Source: an uncultured Coriobacteriaceae bacterium
Lineage (GTDB): Bacteria > Actinomycetota > Coriobacteriia > Coriobacteriales > Atopobiaceae
Direction: 5' to 3'
NCBI GenBank assembly: GCA_902778135.1
Contig: CACYWP010000018.1
Span: 1-64,000 of the forward strand
DNA: 64,000 nt
Below are positions 1 to 8,179 of this stretch, piece by piece (positions within the stretch are counted from its first letter, which is position 1; each line of letters starts with the position of its first letter). The translations under genes were made by a program, and so were the position numbers. Below the pieces are notes generated by a model. It was given only the letters and a program-made list of their open reading frames with translations, did not search any database and was not told the origin of the DNA.

Positions 1-1
1 C

Positions 2-727
2 ACGAATGGGTCGGTCATCCACGACACCATCGGCGGCGTCATGTTCGAGCGACCCCTGACCCGCGACGAGGCGCTCGGGCTGCTCGATGCGCTGGAGCCG
101 CTGCGTCCCGGATGGAACGGCTTCATCGATGGCGATGCCTACTTCGAATGGCGCGGGGCGAGCTACATCGTCTCCGGACGCACCCCCACCGTCAGGGAGC
201 TGCGGGGTTCCGGAGGCAGCCTGCACACGGGCATGGGACGCTACGCGCGCAAGGCGGTGCGCTTCGCCAAGCGCATGCTCACGCACCGCGAGGGCCGCTA
301 TCAGGTGCGTTCCATCAGGGGCGCCGTCGAGGCCGCCGAGGGTGGCGTGGACAAGCTGGGCTGCTCGCTGCCGTCTCCCGCAGCCTGCGAGCGCGCCATC
401 GATGCGATACGCCATCTCGGTGGCTATCAGGTGGCTCGCATGGGCCGACAGGAGCTGGAGATCACGGCTCCCGGGGTCACCAAGGGCACCGCGGCACGGT
501 GGCTGATGGACTATCTGCACCTCGACCCGTCCTGCGTGGTCGCGTTCGGGGATTCGGAGAACGACGCGCCGCTCATCGACGCCTGCGGCATCTTCGTTGC
601 CATGGGCAACGCGGACGATGCGGTGAAGGCGCGTGCGAACGACGTCTGCGAGTCGGTCTACGACGACGGTGTTGCCCGCTGGCTGGAGCGCCAGATGGCG
701 GAGGCGGACGGAGCGAACCATGTGTGA
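2..727 (+). CDS. Cof-type HAD-superfamily phosphatase (5' truncated)
   Basis: The reading frame is already open at the window edge (T-N-G-S-V-I-H-D...), so the true start lies upstream. The opening residues match the N-G-(A/S)-x-I segment that follows the first catalytic motif of Cof/YidA-type HAD hydrolases. The C-terminal G-D-S-E-N-D-x-P-L motif, followed by a M-G-N-A-x-x-x-V-K segment, is the family's motif 4. The catalytic DxDGT motif would be in the missing N-terminus. Members dephosphorylate small sugar phosphates or cofactors in the cytosol; the substrate cannot be read from the sequence. The stop overlaps the ATG of tgt by 8 nt, so the two are probably translationally coupled. Confidence 0.9.
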   Translation, partial: TNGSVIHDTIGGVMFERPLTRDEALGLLDALEPLRPGWNGFIDGDAYFEWRGASYIVSGRTPTVRELRGSGGSLHTGMGRYARKAVRFAKRMLTHREGRYQVRSIRGAVEAAEGGVDKLGCSLPSPAACERAIDAIRHLGGYQVARMGRQELEITAPGVTKGTAARWLMDYLHLDPSCVVAFGDSENDAPLIDACGIFVAMGNADDAVKARANDVCESVYDDGVARWLERQMAEADGANHV

Positions 728-1892
728 TGCCTGCTCGAGGCCCTTCGCCTTCGACATAGAGGCGGAGGACCCCACCACCCATGCCCGTGCCGGCGTGCTG
801 CACACGCCCCATGGCGACGTGCCCACGCCCATCTTCATGCCCGTGGGCACCAAGGCGACGGTCAAGGGGCTCCTACCGCAGACGCTCTCCGAGCTGGGCA
901 CCAAGATCCTTCTGAACAACACCTACCACCTCTCGATGCGTCCCGGGGCGGACCTGATAGCCGAGTTGGGCGGCCTGCACGAGTTCATGCAGTGGCATGG
1001 CCCCATCCTGACCGACTCGGGCGGGTTCCAGGTGTTCAGCCACGGCGACCACGTGAAGCTCACCGACGACGGCGTGACCTTCCGTGCGGTCGACTATGAC
1101 GGCAGCTACGTGCGTTGGACGCCCGAGGACAACATGGACATCGCCCGCAAGCTGGGAGCCGACATCGTCATGCAGCTGGACCAGTGCCCGGGCTATCCCT
1201 CGCCACGTCCCTTCGTGGAGCGCGCGGTCGAGCTTTCCAGCATGTGGGCGGAGCGCTGCTGGGCATCGCACGAGGCTGCGGGTCACCTGACGGCGCAGGG
1301 CACGCCCCAGGCGCTCTTCGGCATCGTGCAGGGCGGCATGGATCTGGACCTGCGACTGCGTTCCCTGCACCATCTCGAGTCGGTCGCGGACTTCCCGGGC
1401 TACGGCATCGGTGGGTATTCGGTGGGGGAGAGCCACGAGGTCATGTTCGAGACCCTGGCACCGCTCGCGAGCGAGCACATGCCCAAGGGCAAGCCCCGCT
1501 ATCTGATGGGCGTGGGCAACCCCACGACGCTGGTGCGCGGCGTGGCCTGCGGCATCGACATGTACGACTGCGTCCTGCCCACGCGCACGGCACGCATGGG
1601 CTCGGCCTTCTCGCACGAGGGGCGCGTGAACCTGCGCAACGCCAGGCACGCCCACGACGGCACCCCGCTCGACCCGCAGTGCGCCTGCCCGGTCTGCACG
1701 GGGGGCTACACGCGTGCCTACCTGCACCACCTGGTCCGCCAGAAGGAGATGGTGGGGTCGATCCTGCTGTCGATGCACAACATCTACTTCCTGTTGGACC
1801 TGATGCGCCGGGCACGTGCGGCCATCGTCGCGGGGACCTTCGGTGCGTTCCTGGATGAATGGATGTCCTCGCCTGCATCGCAGGACTGGTAG
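720..1892 (+). CDS. tgt: Queuine/preQ1 tRNA-guanine transglycosylase
   Basis: This enzyme exchanges guanine-34 of GUN-anticodon tRNAs (Asp, Asn, His, Tyr) for preQ1 in the bacterial queuosine pathway. The 390-residue product has the usual family length. It shows the TIM-barrel substrate motif D-S-G-G-F-Q-V-F, the R-T-A-R-M-G segment, and the C-terminal zinc site C-x-C-x-x-C (first Cys about residue 321) followed by a histidine pair. The chosen ATG overlaps the preceding HAD gene by 8 nt; a longer in-frame extension exists but lies inside that gene. No queuosine biosynthesis genes (queA, queCDEF) are visible in the window. Confidence 0.96.
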   Translation: MCDACSRPFAFDIEAEDPTTHARAGVLHTPHGDVPTPIFMPVGTKATVKGLLPQTLSELGTKILLNNTYHLSMRPGADLIAELGGLHEFMQWHGPILTDSGGFQVFSHGDHVKLTDDGVTFRAVDYDGSYVRWTPEDNMDIARKLGADIVMQLDQCPGYPSPRPFVERAVELSSMWAERCWASHEAAGHLTAQGTPQALFGIVQGGMDLDLRLRSLHHLESVADFPGYGIGGYSVGESHEVMFETLAPLASEHMPKGKPRYLMGVGNPTTLVRGVACGIDMYDCVLPTRTARMGSAFSHEGRVNLRNARHAHDGTPLDPQCACPVCTGGYTRAYLHHLVRQKEMVGSILLSMHNIYFLLDLMRRARAAIVAGTFGAFLDEWMSSPASQDW

Positions 1893-1966
1893 GGCGGCTG
1901 TCATCAGGAGGTATGCGGGATTGTCGTGCCTCGAGGGCCAAGTGTCCGTGCCAACTCGCTCTCGGG

Positions 1967-2011
1967 GGTTTAACCTCCGTCAAAAAAAGAGTAGGATGGA
2001 GCGGTTAAACC
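1967..2011 (+). promoter_or_regulatory. Inverted repeat in the secD leader
   Basis: A 9-bp arm (GGTTTAACC) and its exact reverse complement (GGTTAAACC) bracket 27 nt upstream of secD. An inner CTCC/GGAG pair extends the stem with a small bulge. It sits between tgt and secD, where yajC is found in many bacteria. It could be an RNA hairpin controlling secDF or an operator; the sequence does not decide. Confidence 0.45.
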
Positions 2012-2034
2012 TTCGAGGAATGGAAGTACAACCC

Positions 2035-3537
2035 ATGGCACGAGACAAAGGCACGTCGTCATCCCGAACGGGTGTCGACCGCTGGAACGCAACCGAGAAG
2101 GGTTCCGGCAACAATGCGCGCAGGTCGCAGCGCGCAGGACGTCGCCCCGCGGCACGTCCGTACCAGTTCACGCTCCTGGCGCTGGTCGTCCTGCTGATCG
2201 CCTGCGCGGTCGGCTTCATGCCTCCCGCCGAGCGCATCACGCAGGGCCTGGACATCCGCGGTGGCGTCTCGGTCATCCTGACGGCCACCAAGACCGACGG
2301 GACGGCCCCCAGCGCAGAGGACATGGCCACCGCCACCGCCATCGTCCAGAACCGCGTCAACGCGCTGGGCGCATCCGAGACCTCGGTCCAGCAACAGGGC
2401 ACCAACTCGATCCTGGTCCAGATCCCCGGTGCCACCGACGCGGACACGGCCATCCAGACCATCGGTCAGACCGGACACCTCGAGTTCGTGCGCCTCGACG
2501 CCATCGGCGACGCGGACGCGCTGGCCAGGATCGGTGCGGGCACCAAGAACGTCAAGCTGAAGGAGGGCACCTACACCGCCTTCATGGACGGCTCCTCGAT
2601 CCGCACCTCGGCGGTCGCACAGTCCCAGACGTCGGCCACCGGCGACTTCTCCGTGAACGTCTCGCTGGACAGCGCGGGCGCGAAGGTCTTCTCGGACGTC
2701 ACCAGCGAGCTGGCCCCCACCCACGGCCAGATCGCCATCGTGCTGGACGGCGTGGTCAACTCTGCGCCGGCGGTCCAGAACGCCATCACCGACGGCAACG
2801 TCTCCATCACGGGCAACTTCACGCTGGAGGAGGCCAAGAGCCTCAAGACGGTGCTGGACTCCGGCTCGCTGCCCGTCACCCTCAGCTACTCCGAGAGCCG
2901 CGTCGTCGGACCGACCCTGGGCCAGGACTCCCTGCGCCAGGGTGTCGTCGCCATCGGCCTCGGCGCGGTCGTCGTCATCGCCTACCTGTTCTTCTTCTAC
3001 CAGGGCCTGGGCCTGCTGACGATGGGGTCGCTGTTCGTCTTCGGCGTCATCTACCTCGGCCTGCTCGCCCTGCTCTCCCGCATGGGCGCCTTCGCCCTGA
3101 CGCTGCCGGGTCTGGCGGGCGTCGTGCTGACCACGGGCTCTGCCGCAGACTCGTCGATCCTGGTCCTGGAGCGATTCCGCGAGGAGATCCGCATGGGACG
3201 CTCGGTGCGCAACGCCGCCATCGGCGGCACCAAGGAGGGCATCTCGACCTCCCTTGATGCCGACGCGGTCCAGCTGGTGACGGCCCTCGCGCTGTTCTTC
3301 ATGGCCGTCGGCCCGGTCAAGGGCTTCGGCCTGACCACCGCGCTGGGCATCCTCTGCGACCTGGCCACCATGTTCCTGTTCAAGGCTCCCGCCCTGAGGT
3401 GGCTGGGCCTGGGCACCATCCAGAAGCACCCCGGCTTCTGGGGCGTCGCCAACGACCTGGCCGAGGCCCAGGAGGCCCAGGAGGCTCTCAAGGCCCCACG
3501 TGGGCGTGCTGGGAAGGGGGGTGTGACCAATGCGTAA
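2035..3537 (+). CDS. secD: Protein translocase subunit SecD
   Basis: SecD is a membrane subunit of the SecDF complex, which uses proton motive force to help SecYEG complete protein export. The product (about 500 residues) has an N-terminal TM segment near residue 45, the G-L-D-I-R-G-G signature, a large periplasmic-type P1 domain, and a C-terminal five-TM RND block ending in a K/E-rich tail. I chose the ATG preceded by GGAAG at 8-nt spacing; in-frame ATGs at 2020 and 1996 are alternatives. The stop overlaps secF by 8 nt. yajC is absent from this locus. Confidence 0.93.
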   Translation: MARDKGTSSSRTGVDRWNATEKGSGNNARRSQRAGRRPAARPYQFTLLALVVLLIACAVGFMPPAERITQGLDIRGGVSVILTATKTDGTAPSAEDMATATAIVQNRVNALGASETSVQQQGTNSILVQIPGATDADTAIQTIGQTGHLEFVRLDAIGDADALARIGAGTKNVKLKEGTYTAFMDGSSIRTSAVAQSQTSATGDFSVNVSLDSAGAKVFSDVTSELAPTHGQIAIVLDGVVNSAPAVQNAITDGNVSITGNFTLEEAKSLKTVLDSGSLPVTLSYSESRVVGPTLGQDSLRQGVVAIGLGAVVVIAYLFFFYQGLGLLTMGSLFVFGVIYLGLLALLSRMGAFALTLPGLAGVVLTTGSAADSSILVLERFREEIRMGRSVRNAAIGGTKEGISTSLDADAVQLVTALALFFMAVGPVKGFGLTTALGILCDLATMFLFKAPALRWLGLGTIQKHPGFWGVANDLAEAQEAQEALKAPRGRAGKGGVTNA

Positions 3538-4486
3538 CCACTTCTCCTTCGAGATTCCCTTCATGCGCTATCGCAAGGTCCTGCTCACCATATCTGCGGT
3601 CATGACCGCGCTGGCTCTGGTCGGCCTGGCCGTCCGCGGCGTCACCTTCGGCATCGAGTTCCAGGGCGGAACCGAGATCGACTTCTACGACACCGGCGAC
3701 ATCTCCATCGAGCAGATGCGCAACGCCCTGGTGACGGCAGGGGAGAGCGACCCGACGGTCCAGACGACGGTCACCGAGGGCGAGAACGGCTTCCTCGTGC
3801 GCTCCGGCACGACCGACCCCCAGGAGGCCACCGCGCACGCCGACGCCACGGCCACCGCGCTTGGCCTGGCTGCCGAGAGCTACAACGTCACGACGATCGG
3901 TCCCGACTGGGGCGCCGACGTGACGAAGTCCTCTTTCATGGCATTCGGCCTGGCCATCCTCCTCATCATTGCGTACGTATCCATCCGCTACGAGTTCAAG
4001 ATGTCCATCACGGCCGTCATCGCGCTGGTGCACGACATGGTCATCATCCTGGGCATCTACGCCTGGACGGGCCTGCCCGTGACGCCCAACGTCGTGGCCG
4101 CGCTGCTCTCCACCATGGGATTCTCGCTGTATGACACGGTCGTCGAGTTCGACCGCACCAACGACAACGCGAAGACCCTGCGCGACGGCATCCACCGCAC
4201 CTACCTCGAGATCTGCAACTTCTCGGTCAACGAGGTCGTCGTGCGCTCCATCAACACCACCATCACCACGCTCGTGCCCGAGCTGGCGATGTACTTCTTC
4301 GGTGGGGCGACGCTGAAGGACTTCGCGCTCGCCATGATCATGGGCGAGCTACTGGGCACCTACTCCAGCTACGCGGTGGCAACCCCGCTGCTGGCCATCT
4401 GGAAGACCCGTGAGCCTCGTTGGGCGAAGCTCGAGGCAAAGTACGGCGAGGGGGCCAACGATCCGACGCCAGTCGCTAGCGAGTAG
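3530..4486 (+). CDS. secF: Protein translocase subunit SecF
   Basis: SecF partners SecD in the export-assisting RND-type complex. The 318-residue product has one N-terminal TM helix, the F-G-I-E-F-Q-G-G-T segment typical of SecF, a periplasmic domain, and five C-terminal TM helices with the conserved Y-D-T-V-V-x-F-D-R-x-x-(D/E)-N motif. The start overlaps secD by 8 nt, which indicates translational coupling. The recJ fusion begins 3 nt after the stop, so all three genes may share one transcript. Confidence 0.95.
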   Translation: MRNHFSFEIPFMRYRKVLLTISAVMTALALVGLAVRGVTFGIEFQGGTEIDFYDTGDISIEQMRNALVTAGESDPTVQTTVTEGENGFLVRSGTTDPQEATAHADATATALGLAAESYNVTTIGPDWGADVTKSSFMAFGLAILLIIAYVSIRYEFKMSITAVIALVHDMVIILGIYAWTGLPVTPNVVAALLSTMGFSLYDTVVEFDRTNDNAKTLRDGIHRTYLEICNFSVNEVVVRSINTTITTLVPELAMYFFGGATLKDFALAMIMGELLGTYSSYAVATPLLAIWKTREPRWAKLEAKYGEGANDPTPVASE

Positions 4487-4488
4487 TC

Positions 4489-7400
4489 GTGGGTGGCCTG
4501 ATAGGCAGCAAGCGCTGGGATGTGCTGCCATCAAGCGATGAGGCCGAAAGGCGGCTTGTCGCGGCGCTTGCCGTATCCCCCCTGGTCGCGCGCGTACTGG
4601 TGGCACGCGGCTACGACGACATCGAGGAGGCCCGGCGCTTCCTGTCGCCCTCGCTGGAGCGTGACTGGCACGACCCCCTGCTCATCCCGGGGATGGGCGA
4701 GGCTGCCGACCGCCTGCAGCTGGCGCTGGAGCGCGGCGAGACGATTGCGGTCTTCGGCGACTTCGACGTCGACGGCATGAGTGCGACCTGCCTGCTGACG
4801 CTGGGCCTGCGGGATCTGGGCGGAAACGCCCACCCCTACATCCCCAACCGCTTCGGCGAGGGATACGGCCTCTCGGACGAGGCGCTCGAGCGCGTCATCG
4901 AGGGCTGCCACCCTTCGCTGGTTGTGACCGTCGACAACGGCATCGCCGCCGGTCGCGAGGTGGAGTGGCTGCTCTCACAGGGCATCGATGTGGTGATCAC
5001 GGACCACCACGAGCCGGGCGACCTCGTGCCGCGGGGCGTTCCCGTCACCGACCCGAAGCTGTGGCCCGACTGTCCCTCCCGCGAGCTTGCCGGGGCAGGT
5101 GTCGCGCTGAAGCTGATCGACGTGCTGGGCTCGCGGATGGGCCAGCCCGACCTCTGGCGGCGCTACACCGAGGTCGCGACGCTCGGCACCATATCGGACA
5201 TGATGCTGCTGACCGGCGAGAACCGGGCGCTGGTGGCCGACGGCATGGCGCACATGCGTCGCACGTCCCGTCCCGGAGTGCTGGCCCTGGCGGCCACTGC
5301 GGGCGTCGACATCACGCAGATCACGGCCGACGAGCTGCCGTTCTCGCTGGTGCCGCGGCTCAATGCGGCGGGGCGCATGGGGTCGACCGACATAGCGTTC
5401 CAGCTCCTCTACACCGATGACCCCGCCGAGGCATCGATCCTCGCTGCGCGTCTCGAGCAGGTCAACACCGAACGCAGGGAGATAGAGTCCCAGCTGACCG
5501 ACGCCGCCCTCGCCGAGGTGGAGCGGAGCTATGACGGCGGTCGCGTGGTGGTCGCGGCGGGGGAGGGCTGGCACGAGGGCGTGAAGGGCATCGTCGCCAG
5601 CCGCATCACCAACCGCTATCACGTGCCTGCCATCCTCTTCAGCATCAACGACGGCATCGCCCGCGGCTCGGGACGCTCGGTGGGCTCGGTGGACCTCTTC
5701 CATGCGGTCGAGCAGTGCTCCGACCTGCTTGTCCGCTTCGGGGGACATGCGGGCGCGGTGGGCGTCACCTGCGAGGTCGCCCATCTTGACGAGTTCCGCC
5801 GCCGGCTCTCCGCCGTCCTGGCCGAGCTCCCGTACGAGCAGTTCGTCGATACCGGCGAGGTGGCGGCGCTCGTGTCGCTGTCCGAGCTGACGGTGTCGGG
5901 CATCGACCAGCTCGACGTCCTGCAGCCCTTCGGGCAGGGAAACAAGAAGCCCCTGCTCGGTGCGCGGGGGGTCTGCATGCGCAACCGCGCCCGCGTGGGT
6001 GTGGGCGGCAACCACCTGCGCTTCTCCGCCACCGACGGCGTCAGCACCGTTGCGGCCATCATGTTCCGCGCGCCCCAGATCGAACGGGCAGCCGCCTGTG
6101 ACGAGGCGGTGGACCTCGTGTTCGAGGCGATCAGCGAGACTTGGCAGGGTCGGACCAAGCCGAAGCTTATGGTGCGCGACATCCTGTATCGCGATGACAT
6201 GACGGACGTCGCTCCGGCATCCGGCACGCCCTCGGGCATCGCGGACGACCTCTTCTCGCGGGCAGACCAGATACTGGGGCGTGATGCCTATGCGGGAATC
6301 GCCACGGCAACGAGCTTCGTCACAAAGGTGGTCGGCGTCACGTTCGAGGGCCGACAGGCCATCGTCTCGACCCTGCAGGCTGGCCAGGAGCTGGTCGTCT
6401 CGCGTGATGCTGACAACCCCTACGACAGCAACGCGATCGCCCTGAGCACCCTGACGGGCGCTCAGGTGGGGTTCCTGCGGCGCCAGATCTCTGCCGTCCT
6501 CGCTCCCAACCTGGACGAGGGGATCCGTTACCTGGCGCATGTCAGCGCCGTCACCGGTGGCGGCGAGGGTCGCTCGTACGGCGCGAACATCCAGGTGGCA
6601 CGCGAGGACGCCTGCACCGATGGTGCCCAGCTCGCCCAGGCGGGCGAGGAGCGCCGGCGTCTGGGCATGCTGGATGCCGCACGCCTCGACGACGAGCTCC
6701 GTCGCACGATGATAGGCGACAACCCCCTGCTGCCGGCGCAGCGCGCGGCGTTGGACGCCTTGGCCCAAGGGCGTTCCACGCTGTGCGTGATGGCCACGGG
6801 CCGTGGGAAGTCGCTCATATTCCACATCCATGCGGCTCGCGAGGCGATTGCCCGGGGCCGTGCGTCCGTCTTCGTCTACCCGCTGCGGGCCCTCGTGGCG
6901 GACCAGTCGTTCCACCTCCAGGGGACGCTGGGCAAGCTGGGGCTTGTGGTGCAGGTGCTGACGGGAGAGACACCGATCGCCCAGCGCGACGAGGTGTTCG
7001 AGGCGCTGCGTGACGGCACGTGCGACGTCCTGCTGACGACCCCGGAGTTCCTGGCAATCCACGCGGAGCGCTTCGCCGCATCCGGACGCGTTGGTTTCGT
7101 CGTCATCGACGAGGCGCATCACGCGGGAACGGCCAAGGGCGGCAACCGCAGCTCCTACACCCAGCTGCCGCAGGTGCGGCAGCTGCTGGGCGAACCGACG
7201 GTGCTGGCCGTCACCGCCACCGCCGAGGACTCGGTCGCCCGGGAGGTCTGCCGTCTGGCGGGCGTCGACGAGCATGACGTCATCATCGATGCCAGTATCC
7301 GCGACAACCTGCGGCTGCGGGACTGCCGCGAGCTGCGCGACCGCGAGACGGCCCTGGTCTCGCTGGTCTCGACGGGACGCAAGTGCGTCATCTACGTCAA

Positions 7401-8169
7401 CTCGCGCGAGCAGTCCGTGTCCCTCGCGCGCATGCTGCGCCGCTCGATCCCCGAGCTGGGCCACCGCGTGTCGTTCTACAACGCCGGTCTGACCCGGGAG
7501 GAGCGCGGCCAGGTCGAGGACGCCTTCCGCTCGGGAGAGCTGTCCTGCATCGTCTCGACGAGCGCCTTCGGCGAGGGGGTCAACCTGCCCGACATCCGCG
7601 ACGTCGTGCTGTACCACATGCCCTTCGGGTCCATCGAGTTCAACCAGATGAGCGGCAGGGCTGGGCGCGACGGACAGCCCGCATGCGTCCACCTGCTGTT
7701 CGGCGAGCGCGACGCGCGCATCAACGAGCATGTCATCGAGGCGTCCGCCCCGTCGCGCGGCGACCTGGTCACGTTGTACCGCACGCTGATGTCGCTGGGT
7801 CGCGAGGCCCTCGAGCTGGGCGACGGCGACGCGTCGTTTGCCATCTCCAACGCGGAGATCGCCCTGCGGGCGGCATCCATTGACGCGCGCACGCACTTGG
7901 ACGAGCGGATGGTGTCGTGTGGCATCTCGGTCTTCCGGGAGCTGGGCTTCCTGGATACTACCGGTCACGGCACCGCGCGCAGGATTCGGATGGTTGCCAA
8001 CCCGCCGCGAATGGACTTGGAGGCCTCGACGCGCTATCTTGAGGGACTACGTTCGCGCGATGCGTTCGCCGACTTCCGCGATTGGGCGTTGCTGGCGGAC
8101 GCGCAGGAGATGCTCGAGCGCATCAACAGGCCGATCACGCCCGGCTTCGGGCGCGTCGTCGACAGCTAG
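4489..8169 (+). CDS. recJ: RecJ exonuclease fused to HIRAN and SF2 helicase domains
   Basis: The product is about 1226 residues, roughly twice a normal RecJ. Residues 1-565 carry RecJ features: D-F-D-V-D-G (91-96), D-H-H (172-174), G-G-H-A-G-A-V-G (418-425) and an OB-like C-terminal part. Residues about 607-705 look like a HIRAN domain, including an R-D-x-D-N-P-Y-D-x-N-A segment. From about 745 a superfamily-2 helicase follows, with a Walker A-like A-T-G-R-G-K-S, DEAH (874-877), TAT (909-911) and a motif VI S-G-R-A-G-R-D-G resembling RecQ. RecJ degrades ssDNA 5'-3' and works with RecQ in recombination and repair, so the fusion joins functional partners. The GTG start sits 3 nt after secF; no frameshift or internal stop is seen. 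Confidence 0.9.
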   Translation: MGGLIGSKRWDVLPSSDEAERRLVAALAVSPLVARVLVARGYDDIEEARRFLSPSLERDWHDPLLIPGMGEAADRLQLALERGETIAVFGDFDVDGMSATCLLTLGLRDLGGNAHPYIPNRFGEGYGLSDEALERVIEGCHPSLVVTVDNGIAAGREVEWLLSQGIDVVITDHHEPGDLVPRGVPVTDPKLWPDCPSRELAGAGVALKLIDVLGSRMGQPDLWRRYTEVATLGTISDMMLLTGENRALVADGMAHMRRTSRPGVLALAATAGVDITQITADELPFSLVPRLNAAGRMGSTDIAFQLLYTDDPAEASILAARLEQVNTERREIESQLTDAALAEVERSYDGGRVVVAAGEGWHEGVKGIVASRITNRYHVPAILFSINDGIARGSGRSVGSVDLFHAVEQCSDLLVRFGGHAGAVGVTCEVAHLDEFRRRLSAVLAELPYEQFVDTGEVAALVSLSELTVSGIDQLDVLQPFGQGNKKPLLGARGVCMRNRARVGVGGNHLRFSATDGVSTVAAIMFRAPQIERAAACDEAVDLVFEAISETWQGRTKPKLMVRDILYRDDMTDVAPASGTPSGIADDLFSRADQILGRDAYAGIATATSFVTKVVGVTFEGRQAIVSTLQAGQELVVSRDADNPYDSNAIALSTLTGAQVGFLRRQISAVLAPNLDEGIRYLAHVSAVTGGGEGRSYGANIQVAREDACTDGAQLAQAGEERRRLGMLDAARLDDELRRTMIGDNPLLPAQRAALDALAQGRSTLCVMATGRGKSLIFHIHAAREAIARGRASVFVYPLRALVADQSFHLQGTLGKLGLVVQVLTGETPIAQRDEVFEALRDGTCDVLLTTPEFLAIHAERFAASGRVGFVVIDEAHHAGTAKGGNRSSYTQLPQVRQLLGEPTVLAVTATAEDSVAREVCRLAGVDEHDVIIDASIRDNLRLRDCRELRDRETALVSLVSTGRKCVIYVNSREQSVSLARMLRRSIPELGHRVSFYNAGLTREERGQVEDAFRSGELSCIVSTSAFGEGVNLPDIRDVVLYHMPFGSIEFNQMSGRAGRDGQPACVHLLFGERDARINEHVIEASAPSRGDLVTLYRTLMSLGREALELGDGDASFAISNAEIALRAASIDARTHLDERMVSCGISVFRELGFLDTTGHGTARRIRMVANPPRMDLEASTRYLEGLRSRDAFADFRDWALLADAQEMLERINRPITPGFGRVVDS

Positions 8170-8179
8170 GGGGGTCGAG

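Noticed and set aside
4975..7968. A 997-codon frame antisense to the RecJ fusion
   Set aside because: Long antisense frames are expected in DNA of this GC content; the sense strand carries all recognisable motifs and codon bias. Other long antisense frames opposite secD, rel, murD and pyrG were dropped for the same reason.
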